Origin: JBNKVT01 sp050299335
Lineage (GTDB): Bacteria; Pseudomonadota; Alphaproteobacteria; Rhodobacterales; Rhodobacteraceae
Assembly (NCBI GenBank): GCA_050299335.1
Contig: JBNKVT010000044.1
Location: 1 to 64,000, forward strand
Length of the DNA stretch: 64,000 nucleotides
Direction of reading: 5' to 3'
A program made the position numbers and the translations under genes. Positions 34,091-42,354 of the stretch are shown here, piece by piece (within the stretch, counting starts at the first letter, position 1; each line of letters begins with the position of its first letter). The notes under the pieces were generated by a model. The model had not been told where the DNA came from, did not search any database, and saw nothing but the letters and a program-made list of their open reading frames with translations.

Positions 34091-35545
34091 ATGATTAACC
34101 TGCGCCCTGTGGGCTATGTGATCGGCCTTCTGACTGTCGTGCTCGGCGCTTCCATGGCCTTGCCGCTGGCCGCCGATATCATCGACGAAGAGGCGAATTA
34201 CGGGCCGTTTGCGGTCTCGGCCCTGATTACGGTGATGGCCGGCGGGCTGGTGACCATCGCCTGCCGCGAGCAGCGGTCCGAGGGGCTGACGATCCAGCAG
34301 ACATTCCTGCTGACCACCGGCACCTGGGTGGTGCTGCCGTTCTTCGGCGCCCTGCCCTTCATGCTGGGAGAGCCGAACGCGGGCTTCACCGATGCGTATT
34401 TCGAGGCAATGTCGGGGCTGACCACCACCGGTTCGACGGTGTTCACCGGGCTTGACGACATGGCGAAGGGAACGTTGTTGTGGCGGGCCCTGCTGCAATG
34501 GTTCGGCGGGATCGGGATCATCGTCGTCGCCATGGCCTTCCTGCCGACACTGAAGGTCGGCGGCATGCAGGTCTTCCGCTCGGAAGCCTTCGACACCATG
34601 GGCAAGATCCTGCCCCGGGCGGCCGAGATCGCGGGGTCGATCGCAGGGATATACGTGTCGATCACCCTGGCCTGTATCCTGAGTTATATCTGGGTCGGGA
34701 TGGTGCCGTTTGACGCCCTTGCCCACGCACTGACCACGGTCTCGACCGGCGGGTTCTCGACTCATGACAGGTCGATCGGGTATTTCGACGCGCTGAACGG
34801 GGTAGAGTATGTCGCGACGATCTTCATGATCCTCGCCTCGATGCCCTTCGTGCGCTACGTGCAACTGATGGCCGGCCAGGCCGGGCCACTTTTACGGGAC
34901 GTGCAGGTTCGGGCCTTTATGGGCTTCACTCTGGTCGTCATCGCCGTCCTGACCCTCTGGACAGTGATCCTGCATGCCCGCGAGGCCGAGCACGCTTTCC
35001 GCGAGGCCCTGTTCAACGCCGTCTCGATCATCACCGGGACCGGGTTTGCCAGCGTCGATTACCAGCTCTGGGGGGCGTTTCCGACAGCACTCTTCTTCAT
35101 GATCGGGCTGGTAGGAGGCTGCGCAGGGTCGACCTGCTGCTCGATCAAGATATTCCGCTTCCAGATCCTCCTGTCGACGCTCAACACGCAGATCCGGCGC
35201 ATCCATGCGCCCCATGGGGTGTTCCAGCCGCGCTATGACGGGCGAGCAATTACAGAGGATGTGCTGAATTCGGTGATGGCGTTCTTCGTGATGTTCCTGC
35301 TCACGCTGGGGGTTCTGGCGGTTCTTCTGGCGATGACCGGGCTCGATCCTGTGACGGCGATTTCAGGGGCGGCGACGGCACTGGCGAATATCGGTCCGGG
35401 GCTGGGGACGGAGATCGGACCGGAGGGGAATTTCCAGGGGCTGAATCCGGTGGCGAAATGGCTGCTGACTGCTGCGATGCTGATCGGGCGGTTGGAGCTG
35501 ATGTCGGTCTACGTGCTGTTCACGCTGGCCTTCTGGAAGCATTGA
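34091..35545 (+). CDS. trkH: Trk-type potassium uptake protein TrkH
   Basis: 484 residues, an inner-membrane K+ transporter of the SKT superfamily. Pore loops are visible as AMSGLTTTGSTVF near 114-126, HALTTVSTGGFSTHD near 216-230, VSIITGTGFAS near 313-323 and ALANIGPGLG near 433-442. GGCAGSTCCSIKIFRFQIL near 342-360 belongs to the gating-loop region. TrkH works with a cytoplasmic TrkA subunit, which is not in this window. The start at 34091 (MINLRPVGYVIG) matches the family N-terminus. The length is as expected. Confidence 0.95.
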   Translation: MINLRPVGYVIGLLTVVLGASMALPLAADIIDEEANYGPFAVSALITVMAGGLVTIACREQRSEGLTIQQTFLLTTGTWVVLPFFGALPFMLGEPNAGFTDAYFEAMSGLTTTGSTVFTGLDDMAKGTLLWRALLQWFGGIGIIVVAMAFLPTLKVGGMQVFRSEAFDTMGKILPRAAEIAGSIAGIYVSITLACILSYIWVGMVPFDALAHALTTVSTGGFSTHDRSIGYFDALNGVEYVATIFMILASMPFVRYVQLMAGQAGPLLRDVQVRAFMGFTLVVIAVLTLWTVILHAREAEHAFREALFNAVSIITGTGFASVDYQLWGAFPTALFFMIGLVGGCAGSTCCSIKIFRFQILLSTLNTQIRRIHAPHGVFQPRYDGRAITEDVLNSVMAFFVMFLLTLGVLAVLLAMTGLDPVTAISGAATALANIGPGLGTEIGPEGNFQGLNPVAKWLLTAAMLIGRLELMSVYVLFTLAFWKH

Positions 35546-35696
35546 GAAGACGAGGAGGTATTTCGCCCCGCTTCGCGGGACGACTCGCGGGGGGCTCCGC
35601 CCCCGTAGCAACTGTCGCTCGGACCAATGGCGCTTACAATGGCTACCCCCCAAGTATTTTGAAGAAGGAGAGTGGGAGTGCTTGGTCGGGTTTGCG
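35546..35696. terminator. GC-rich hairpin between convergent trkH and hisG
   Basis: CGGGGG and CCCCCG arms lie at about 35588-35605, and a second pair, CCGC/GCGG, lies around 35568-35580. There is no long T run. The region probably terminates one or both convergent transcripts. Confidence 0.4.
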
Positions 35697-36380
35697 TCAG
35701 AGGCGAGAGGTCAGCGAGCGTAGCAGGTCTTGTTCTTCTGTGCTCCAGTTCGCGGTAACGGAGCGGAACAGGGTCGCCTGGCTTTGCAGGATCAGACCGT
35801 CTGTGAGAATCCTCAGGTGGTTGGCGCGGAGCGTTTCGCCGGTCGAGGTGATGTCGGCGATGGCCTCGGCAGTGAGGTTCTTGACCGTGCCTTCAGTGGC
35901 CCCCTGGCTGTCGACGAGCTGGTAGTCCGCAACCCCGTGCTGCCTGAAAAATCTGCGGGTGAGGCTGTGGTATTTGGTGGCGACGCGCATGCGGAAGCCG
36001 TGTGCTGCGCGGAAGGCGGCGGCGGCGGCGTCGAGGTCGTCCATGGTCTCGACATCGATCCAGAAGGCAGGGACGGCGACGACGAGGTCGGCATGGCCGA
36101 AGCCAAGCTCGGCCAGTGGCTCGGCGGGTCCGTTCTCGCCCAATTGTTCGGTCACAACGTCGAGACCGGTGACCCCGATATGAATGCGGCCTTCGGCGAG
36201 TTCGCGGGGGATTTCTCCAGCGGAGAGGAGGACCAGCGAGAGGCCATCAATGCCGGTGACAGTGGCGGCATATTCGCGGTCCTCGCCGTTTCGCTCGACA
36301 TGGATATCGCGGGCGGCGAACCAGTCGACCGTCTGCTGCTGCAGACGGCCCTTGGATGGGAGGCCGAGTTTGAGGCTCAT
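35697..36380 (-). CDS. hisG: ATP phosphoribosyltransferase, short form
   Basis: 227 residues, the first enzyme of histidine synthesis (ATP + PRPP). The protein begins SLKLGLPSKGRLQQQTVDWF. The PRPP-binding segment is DSQGATEGTVKNLTAEAIADITSTGETLRAN near 155-185. It lacks the C-terminal regulatory domain of long-form HisG and thus needs HisZ, encoded just upstream. Its start overlaps the hisZ stop by 4 bases (ATGA). It is the last gene of hisS-hisZ-hisG. Confidence 0.96.
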   Translation of the reverse strand: MSLKLGLPSKGRLQQQTVDWFAARDIHVERNGEDREYAATVTGIDGLSLVLLSAGEIPRELAEGRIHIGVTGLDVVTEQLGENGPAEPLAELGFGHADLVVAVPAFWIDVETMDDLDAAAAAFRAAHGFRMRVATKYHSLTRRFFRQHGVADYQLVDSQGATEGTVKNLTAEAIADITSTGETLRANHLRILTDGLILQSQATLFRSVTANWSTEEQDLLRSLTSRL

Positions 36381-37513
36381 GCCCTGCCCTCCCGTGCCGC
36401 GATCAGCGCCTCGGGGCGGACGATGCCGCCGACCGCTGGAATGCCGCCGCCGTTCCCGAGGGTGGCGGTCAGAGTATCATAGCGGCCGCCGGTGGCGATC
36501 ACCGGCAGGTCAGGACGGTCGGGGGCGTAGAAGCCGAAGACGAAACCGTCGTAGTATTCCATGTTGGTGCGGCCATAGGCGCCCTCGAAAGCGAGGCTCG
36601 CAGGGTCGATGTCCCGGGCTTCAAGCGCTGCGAGCCGGGCCTTGAAGCGGGCCACGGCGGGCGCAAGGGCCGACATGTCGCGTGCCATGGCGTCAAGATC
36701 GGGGACGATCCCGGCGGCAGTGCCCTGCAAGGCGAGCAGGGCACCGAGGAGGTCGGTGCGGGAGGCGGCCAGCGGAGGGCTGTTCGCCTCGTCGGCGATA
36801 CGGGAGAGGCGCGAAAGCACGTCTTCGGAGCTGCGCAGGCCGACCGGGGTGAAAGCCTCCAGCGCCTTTACGCCCTGCGCCCTGAAAGTGGCGACCCGTG
36901 CGGCCTTGGCGGCAACCCAGGCGTCGTGCCCGGAGCCGAAGCGCTCCAGGAGGCGGTGAAACCGTGCCGGTCGCCAGACATGGCGGCGCAGGGCGGCGCG
37001 GCGGGCGGGAGAGGCCCCCAGCCCCTCGATAGCGGCAAGGATCAGGCCGATATCGCCTGTGGCGACGCGCAGGTCGGTGTCGGCAACCGCCTGGGATATC
37101 AGTGAAAAAACCTCGGCATCGGCAGCAGCGATATCGGTGCCGTCGAAAAGCTCGAACCCGGCCTGCAGGAACTCCACCGCCCGGCTGCCCGCCTCCGAGC
37201 GCCGTCGCCAGACCGGCCCGCAATAGGCATAGCGTGCCGGTTCCGAGCCTCGCGCCATGTGATGCTGAACGACCGGCACGGTGAAGTCGGGCCTCAGCAT
37301 CAATTCGCCAAATGTATCGACGGTGGTGTAGGCGCGTGCGCGGATATCCTCGCCATAGAGATCGAGCAGCGTCTCGGCGGGCTGCAGGACCGAGGGTTCG
37401 ACCGCAGCCGCGCCTGCACCAAGAAACAGCCCCATGATCCGCGCCGTCTCGCCGTTCAGACGGTCCAGCACCGCCCCGGTCCGGGCCTCGGCCAGAGACG
37501 CGCCCCAGGTCAT
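36377..37513 (-). CDS. hisZ: ATP phosphoribosyltransferase regulatory subunit
   Basis: 378 residues, a HisRS paralogue without tRNA-charging ability that forms the regulatory subunit of short-form HisG. It shares the class II synthetase fold: MLRPDFTVPVVQHHM, YCGPVWRRRSEAGSRAVEFLQAGFELF, and VIATGGRYDTL. The start MTWGASLAEART at 37513 overlaps the hisS stop (37510) by 4 bases. Two 4-base overlaps with hisS and hisG show a tightly coupled operon. Confidence 0.94.
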   Translation of the reverse strand: MTWGASLAEARTGAVLDRLNGETARIMGLFLGAGAAAVEPSVLQPAETLLDLYGEDIRARAYTTVDTFGELMLRPDFTVPVVQHHMARGSEPARYAYCGPVWRRRSEAGSRAVEFLQAGFELFDGTDIAAADAEVFSLISQAVADTDLRVATGDIGLILAAIEGLGASPARRAALRRHVWRPARFHRLLERFGSGHDAWVAAKAARVATFRAQGVKALEAFTPVGLRSSEDVLSRLSRIADEANSPPLAASRTDLLGALLALQGTAAGIVPDLDAMARDMSALAPAVARFKARLAALEARDIDPASLAFEGAYGRTNMEYYDGFVFGFYAPDRPDLPVIATGGRYDTLTATLGNGGGIPAVGGIVRPEALIAAREGRA

Positions 37514-39045
37514 TCCGAGGCCCGGGCGATCATCCTGGCGACCTCGGCAACGAGGTCGGCGCGGGAGATTTCCATCTGTGCAGGCTGCGCGGCCCATTCC
37601 TCGCGGGTCTGGATGTTCTCCGCCAGCCGCTTGCCCAGCGCGAGATCCTTGATCTGGACGACGCCGCGCGCCTGCTCGTCGGAGCCTTCGATCACGGCGA
37701 CCGGCGCATTGCGGGCGTCGGCGTATTTGAGCTGGTTGCCGAAATTCTTCGGGTTGCCGAGGAAGACCTCGGCGCGGATGCCGGCATTGCGGAGTTCGGT
37801 GGCCATGGCCTGGTAGTCGGCCATGCGGGCGCGGTCCATGACGGTGACGATGACGGGGCCGTCGCTGGTGCCGCCGATCCGGCCCTTGGCGCGGAGAGCC
37901 GCGAGCAGGCGGTCGACGCCGATGGAGATGCCGGTGGCCGGGACTTCCTGTCCGGTGAAGCGCTTGACGAGATCGTCATAGCGGCCACCGCCGGCGACGG
38001 AGCCGAACTGGCGCGGACGGCCCTTTTCGTCGGTGATCTCGAAGGTCAGCTCGGCCTCATATACTGGGCCCGTGTAATAACCAAGTCCTCGAACAACGGA
38101 AGGGTCAATAATAATGCGGTCAGAACCATAGCCTTGCGACTCCACACTATCAATTATCTGAGCTAGTTCTTTAACCCCCTCAGTTCCCTCTGTTGATTTC
38201 TCTACGCTTCTCCCGAGACTGGTCAGCATGTACTCGTTCCACTCGTCGTTGGGCTCCGACGTATTTCGACTCATCACTTGTTCATTAGCCCAAGAAATCG
38301 CGTGTACATATTGAAGAATCACAGCCATTTGGACTTCATTCAGTCCTGCACCCTCAGTGAAGTCGCCGCTTTCGTCTTCACGACCGCTGCCTAGTAGAGC
38401 TTCAATTCCTTTGACTCCAAGTCGGTCAAGTTTGTCGATAGCGCGCAGAACAATTCCTCTTTCCCTATTAGCGTTTTGATCAAGTTCCGCAACTTCAAGT
38501 ACACCATTAAGTACTTTTCTGTTGTTTACCCGGACGAGATAGTCTCCTCTCGGAATACCAACCCCTTCCAGCGCGTCGGCAAGCAACATGCACATCTCTG
38601 CATCCGCCGCCACGCTCGCCGACCCGACCGTATCCGCATCGCATTGATAAAACTGCCTAAACCGTCCAGGCCCCGGTTTCTCATTGCGCCAGACCGGCCC
38701 CATCGCGTAGCGGCGGTAGGGCTTGGGGAGGTCGTTCTGGTATTGGGCATAGACGCGGGCCAAGGGGGCCGTCAGGTCGTAGCGCAGCGCCAACCAGCCT
38801 TCGTCCTCGTCTTCCCACGCAAAGATGCCCTCGTTGGGGCGGTCGACATCGGGAAGGTACTTGCCCAGCGCCTCGACGGTCTCGATGGCGGAGGTCTCCA
38901 GCGGGTCGAAGCCGTAGCGGTGGTAGACCTCGCGGATGGTGGCGAGCATGGCATCGCGCTCGGTCACTTCGGTGCCGAGAGTGTCGCGGAAACCGCGCGG
39001 CTGGGCGGCCTTGGGGCGGCTCGCCTTGGTCTTGGTCTTCGCCAT
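37510..39045 (-). CDS. hisS: Histidyl-tRNA synthetase
   Basis: 511 residues, a class II synthetase. Motif 2 is PVWRNEKPGPGRFRQFYQCDADTVG, near residues 117-141. VRGLGYYTGPVYEAEL near 312-328 is the HisA-type segment, and GGGRYDDL near 346 is motif 3. The anticodon domain lies after 400. The start at 39045 (MAKTKTKASRP) is preferred to the long frame above. The central part of the coding sequence is markedly lower in GC than the ends (separate entry). It is the first gene of hisS-hisZ-hisG. Confidence 0.95.
   Translation of the reverse strand: MAKTKTKASRPKAAQPRGFRDTLGTEVTERDAMLATIREVYHRYGFDPLETSAIETVEALGKYLPDVDRPNEGIFAWEDEDEGWLALRYDLTAPLARVYAQYQNDLPKPYRRYAMGPVWRNEKPGPGRFRQFYQCDADTVGSASVAADAEMCMLLADALEGVGIPRGDYLVRVNNRKVLNGVLEVAELDQNANRERGIVLRAIDKLDRLGVKGIEALLGSGREDESGDFTEGAGLNEVQMAVILQYVHAISWANEQVMSRNTSEPNDEWNEYMLTSLGRSVEKSTEGTEGVKELAQIIDSVESQGYGSDRIIIDPSVVRGLGYYTGPVYEAELTFEITDEKGRPRQFGSVAGGGRYDDLVKRFTGQEVPATGISIGVDRLLAALRAKGRIGGTSDGPVIVTVMDRARMADYQAMATELRNAGIRAEVFLGNPKNFGNQLKYADARNAPVAVIEGSDEQARGVVQIKDLALGKRLAENIQTREEWAAQPAQMEISRADLVAEVARMIARASE
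38065..38690 (-). other. Low-GC block inside hisS
   Basis: Bases about 38065-38690 (core 38085-38570, residues about 160-320) have many A/T-ending codons. Two hand-counted 60-base lines (38101 and 38161) contain 26 and 29 G+C, while the line at 37861 contains 47. The frame is open and the protein looks intact. This suggests replacement of the gene middle by DNA from a lower-GC relative. Confidence 0.7.
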
Positions 39046-39219
39046 CGGAGGCTCCGGTCTGCTACTCGAGGGTCTCCTAACCCAAGGCCGGGCGCGGGGC
39101 AAGCGACGGGGATGGGCAGAAGCCCGCCGGTTTCCGGACCGGGTGGGCAGAAAACTTGTCCGAAACCGCGAATCCCGCGATTGGTTGGGCACGGAAACGA
39201 TCCCGGGACTTGAACGGAC

Positions 39220-39729
39220 ATGCCGACGACGCTCTCCCCCCACCGCGCCGGAACGTACGTCCTTTTGATTGCCACCCTCACCGCGCTGGCTGGCTGCGCG
39301 GTCTCGAAGCCCGAACCCGCACCGAGCCGTGCGCGCGTGGTCTCCGAGGCTGAATTCGCCTGTCTTCGCGAGGCGGTCTATTTCGAGGCTGGCGGGATCG
39401 GAGCGGGGGGAGGCCGGGCGGTGGCGGATGTCATCCTCAACCGTGCCGACGACCCCCGCTTTCCGTCCACCATCTGCGGCGTCGTGCGCCAGGGCGAAGG
39501 CTCGGGCCGGGGATGCCAGTTCTCCTATCGCTGCGACGGACGGGCCGAACAATTTGCCGAGCCGCGCAAGCTGCGCCTGGCCGACAAGGCCGCCCGCGAC
39601 GCGCTGGCACGGACGGAAGACAGCACCAACGGGGCGCTCTATTTCCATTCGGCGCGGATCGCGCCGGGCTGGTTCGGGACGCTGCAGCGGACGGCGGCCG
39701 TGGGCGGGAACATCTTCTACAAGCCCTGA
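39220..39729 (+). CDS. SleB/CwlJ-type cell wall hydrolase lipoprotein
   Basis: 169 residues. The signal sequence has the lipobox LAGC (mature Cys near residue 25), so it is a lipoprotein. The Hydrolase_2 (SleB) domain follows: LREAVYFEAGG with the catalytic Glu near 55, GRAVADVILNRADDPRFPSTICGVVRQG, and QFSYRCDGRAEQF. ARDALARTEDSTNGALYFHSARIAPGWF lies at the end. It probably cleaves peptidoglycan in the periplasm. It is divergent from hisS. Confidence 0.85.
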   Translation: MPTTLSPHRAGTYVLLIATLTALAGCAVSKPEPAPSRARVVSEAEFACLREAVYFEAGGIGAGGGRAVADVILNRADDPRFPSTICGVVRQGEGSGRGCQFSYRCDGRAEQFAEPRKLRLADKAARDALARTEDSTNGALYFHSARIAPGWFGTLQRTAAVGGNIFYKP

Positions 39730-39811
39730 GGCAAGCCCTGAAACCCGCCGGGCTTTGCCTCAAATGGTGATTGAAACCTCCCGGAACACCATCCTTCACG
39801 CATCCCGTTTC

Positions 39812-39859
39812 ATTGGTCGGAGTGAGAGGATTCAAACCTCCGGCCCCTGCCTCCCGAAG
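39812..39859 (-). repeat. 3'-half copy of tRNA-Pro(CGG): attachment-site-like direct repeat
   Basis: 48 bases identical to 43897-43944 except for one base (A at 39834, where the intact tRNA region has G). They run from just past the CCA end through the T arm to the anticodon loop. This is exactly the half of a tRNA gene that integrases duplicate. The orientation is the same as that of the intact tRNA, and the copy lies on the tRNA's 3' side, about 4.1 kb away. Confidence 0.85.
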
Positions 39860-40030
39860 GGTGTCACCCAAAGAGTGAACCACGCCCGGCTGACGCCGAT
39901 AGCATCGCGTTTGGATTGCAATTCCAGATGCTGAAGGATGACATCGTCCGTGACGTTCCCCGATGTCGACGAGAAATACCCCCTGGCCCAGAACCTTCCT
40001 GCATCCACAGTTTTTCCACGATTGGCTCAA
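39860..40030 (-). pseudogene. IS200/IS605-like TnpA transposase remnant
   Basis: The minus strand from about 40026 reads ANRGKTVDAGRFWARGYF, SSTSGNVTDDVILQHLELQS and KRDAIGVSRAW. The GRFWARGYF and GNVTDD segments are characteristic of the C-terminal half of IS200/IS605 Y1 transposases. A stop immediately upstream of ANRG removes the N-terminal part, including the HUH residues, so the gene is dead. It abuts the tRNA-Pro fragment. Confidence 0.65.
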
Positions 40031-40140
40031 ACGCAAAGAGACTCCCGTGCGTAAGGCTCTTAAATATTTGATATAAAATTTGTAATTGATTGCGGAGGTA
40101 GGTTTTGTATCTGGGTCCGGGGTTCCGCCCCTTTGAGCGG

Positions 40141-40163
40141 GAAACGGTCCACTGGACCGTTTC
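40141..40163. repeat. Palindrome with arms GAAACGGTCC / GGACCGTTTC
   Basis: Perfect 10-base arms around a 3-base loop. The same design with GAAACGCTCC / GGAGCGTTTC occurs at 55552-55574 and 55960-55982, so this is a dispersed palindromic element. Confidence 0.75.
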
Positions 40164-40215
40164 CTTAACCGGTCAAAGCCTTCAGGTTATGAGCCTGACA
40201 AGGTGAAGGGGGACG

Positions 40216-40473
40216 GTGCCAGGCTTGCTCTTGAATAACGAACTTGCCGAGTTCTCGTTCAGCATCCATTCCGATGGCGTGCCGATTGCGAACCGCATCG
40301 AACCCGGCAAACGCCCCCGCTCGTCCATGGCGCCGACAATTGTCCTGCTGGATGGGACGCCAAGCCTGGTGATCAGGTCGCCGGGCGGAAGCAGGATAGT
40401 CGGCTATATCGCACAAGCCATCATCGCGCATATCGATTGGGGCACCTGCGCGCCCTGGGCCGATGCTGAATAA
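40216..40473 (+). pseudogene. Gamma-glutamyltransferase fragment (small-subunit part)
   Basis: An 85-codon frame reading LLNNELAEFSF, then EPGKRPRSSMAPTIVLLDG and SLVIRSPGGSRIVGYIAQAI. These are the conserved SSMxPT and GSPGGSRI segments of the GGT small subunit. The catalytic Thr region and most of the protein are missing on both sides, so this is a remnant. An ATG exists at 40216, but the fragment is unlikely to be a functional gene. Confidence 0.8.
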
Positions 40474-40488
40474 GGCGCAAGACGTTCA

Positions 40489-40529
40489 AGAGCATCGTCC
40501 TTTGATTTCTGACTCAAGAACGATGCTCT
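40489..40529. repeat. Inverted repeat AGAGCATCGT / ACGATGCTCT
   Basis: 10-base perfect arms at 40489-40498 and 40520-40529, just before the 63-bp tandem repeat. The right arm runs into a degenerate first unit of that repeat. Confidence 0.65.
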
Positions 40530-40715
40530 AACCATTTGATTTTACGAAATGTCCAGGTCGGAAATCGTTGCCGAATTCCTCGCCATCGCTCTAACCTTTT
40601 GATATTGCGCGATGTCCGAGCCGGAAATCGTTGCCGATTTCCTCGCCATCGCTCTAACCTTTTGATATTGCGCGATGTCCGAGTCGGAAATCGTTGCCGA
40701 TTTCCTCGCCATCGC
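40530..40715. repeat. 63-bp tandem repeat with internal hairpins
   Basis: GGAAATCG recurs at 40560, 40623 and 40686, a period of exactly 63 bases. One full, nearly identical unit runs 40623-40685, with similar units on both sides. Each unit has GGAAATCG-TTGC-CGATTTCC, a perfect 8-base stem (imperfect in the first unit), and CGCTCTAACCTTTTGATATT. The array lies immediately after the stop of the ABC permease gene and outside any gene. Confidence 0.85.
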
Positions 40716-40716
40716 T

Positions 40717-42351
40717 CTATTCGAAAGTCTCTGCGACGACGAACCGTCTGAAGGCATATTGCATCATGACCGTAGCAAGGCCCCCGATCAGGGTCAGCGT
40801 CAGCCAGGTGGCCACAGCAGGAAGGACCCATGTGGTTTTAAGCGTCATCAATGTGAATATCCCAACGCCAGCCGCCACCGACACGCCAAGGATTGTAATG
40901 ACTATCTTCACGATGAATTCGACCAATGCACGACCGAGAAACTCGAAATCCGCCCGCCCCATCGGAACGGGCTTTACCGGAAACAGCAGGAACATCGTGT
41001 TCTCGACCGCATAGATGAGCAGGATCAGCGGGAGCGCAAACACCGCCAGCGCCAGTGCTATCGAAGCGTTGACACTCGCTTCGAAGACCAGGGCGCTGGC
41101 AATCATTGTCAGCGCAACGACGTAGGACAGAAGCATCTGAACCACGAGTTGGCCCATGCAGATGCGCCACGGTGTGATCGGCAGGGCCTTGTATGTTTCC
41201 ATCCGGCTCAGGTCGCCGCGAAAGTCGCATATCAGCGTGCGCGGAAGGATGAAGGCGAAGAAGAAGAGGATCATCGCCAGGGCACGGTCATCCGTCAGCG
41301 GTATTCCGACCAGCGCAGCAAGAGGTCCAGCGCAGGCGGCGGCGGCGATGAATACGGCGATGACCTTCGATGAGTTGCGGACGGCCTTGATGGCCTGGCG
41401 CCAGGCAATGGGCCCGAAACCGCCGAGCCTCGGCGCGGAGCGGATCGAAGGGACCTCGGTCCGCTCGGTGGCCCAGAAGGACCCGCCCTGCTTCATACGC
41501 TCCCAGCGGTCGCTCAGCCGGGTGTTTTGCGTCAGCGAACGCTCGAAGGTGCGGCCGTCGAGCTTGATGATCGCCCACAAAAGGGCTGCATTGATGAGGA
41601 TTGCGATGGTGGCCCAGAAGGCCATCTGCGGAAAATTGGATCGCGCCAGGAAGAGTTCGGCAAACACGATATAGGGCATCAGAATGATGGTGCCGATCCA
41701 GGAATGGCGTATGTCCGACATGAGGCCGAAGATGGTGCGGTCAGGGGTTGCCCAGGCGTGGATCACAGCGGCGATGGCAATCAGGAAAACCACCGCGGTT
41801 GCAGGCCATTTCACCCGCGCAAGCCGGTTGCCTTCGAACGCCTGCCAGGCCATGCCGAAGGCTGCGCTGTTCAGCTGAACGAACAGGAGCGTCAGAAAGG
41901 CGGCGGTAAAGGCCGAAAGAACCGAACCGGTCTGAGCTTGCGCAAAGGGGGCGACGAGGGCCGCACTCAGGGCGGCGCCGGTTGCATAGGCGATGAACTT
42001 GTAGAGGATCAGATCGCGGCGGCTGAACGGTCCGACAAAGAGCAGATTGATCTCGGTCGGCGAAAAATGAAACGATGGCCCGGTCGTCAGCACCATCGTA
42101 AGCAGCGTCATCCCGAGCATTCCGAGCGGCATGTACGTGTCTATTCGTTCTCGCATGGCCTGCGTATCAAGACCCGCGCCCCCAAACAGCTGCGCGCCCG
42201 AAACCGGCTCGTTTGCGACGATCAGCAGCCAGAAGACCCCGCCGAGGACAAGGAAGAACAGCGCGCCGCGCAGGCTCAGAAACTGCGTCAGGCGCAGGCG
42301 AAGCCCGCCGCGCATCCGCATTGCGAGAAGGCGAAGAAGGGCCGCGTCCAT
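40717..42351 (-). CDS. ABC exporter permease (ABC_export type)
   Basis: 544 residues with about 11-12 membrane helices and no ATPase motifs. It begins MDAALLRLLAMRMRGGLRLRLTQFL. TEINLLFVGPFSRRDLILYKF near 98-118 and LPRTLICDFRGDLSRMETYKALPITPWRI near 373-402 are the conserved cytoplasmic segments of putative ABC exporter permeases with two similar halves. The ATPase gene lies 3 bases upstream. The substrate is unknown; the pair lies between the tRNA-Pro direct repeats and so is candidate cargo of that island. Confidence 0.82.
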   Translation of the reverse strand: MDAALLRLLAMRMRGGLRLRLTQFLSLRGALFFLVLGGVFWLLIVANEPVSGAQLFGGAGLDTQAMRERIDTYMPLGMLGMTLLTMVLTTGPSFHFSPTEINLLFVGPFSRRDLILYKFIAYATGAALSAALVAPFAQAQTGSVLSAFTAAFLTLLFVQLNSAAFGMAWQAFEGNRLARVKWPATAVVFLIAIAAVIHAWATPDRTIFGLMSDIRHSWIGTIILMPYIVFAELFLARSNFPQMAFWATIAILINAALLWAIIKLDGRTFERSLTQNTRLSDRWERMKQGGSFWATERTEVPSIRSAPRLGGFGPIAWRQAIKAVRNSSKVIAVFIAAAACAGPLAALVGIPLTDDRALAMILFFFAFILPRTLICDFRGDLSRMETYKALPITPWRICMGQLVVQMLLSYVVALTMIASALVFEASVNASIALALAVFALPLILLIYAVENTMFLLFPVKPVPMGRADFEFLGRALVEFIVKIVITILGVSVAAGVGIFTLMTLKTTWVLPAVATWLTLTLIGGLATVMMQYAFRRFVVAETFE

Positions 42352-42354
42352 GCC

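Noticed and set aside
32870..34864. 664-residue minus-strand frame
   Set aside because: Only the last 177 residues (DUF2975) are real; the rest is antisense to the lipoprotein and trkH.
34091..35545. Degenerate TrkH selectivity filter (GSTCCS)
   Set aside because: That segment is the gating-loop region and Cys/Ser variants are common in alphaproteobacterial TrkH; not evidence of loss.
40530..40715. CRISPR array
   Set aside because: The units are contiguous 63-bp repeats with no unique spacers and there are no cas genes.
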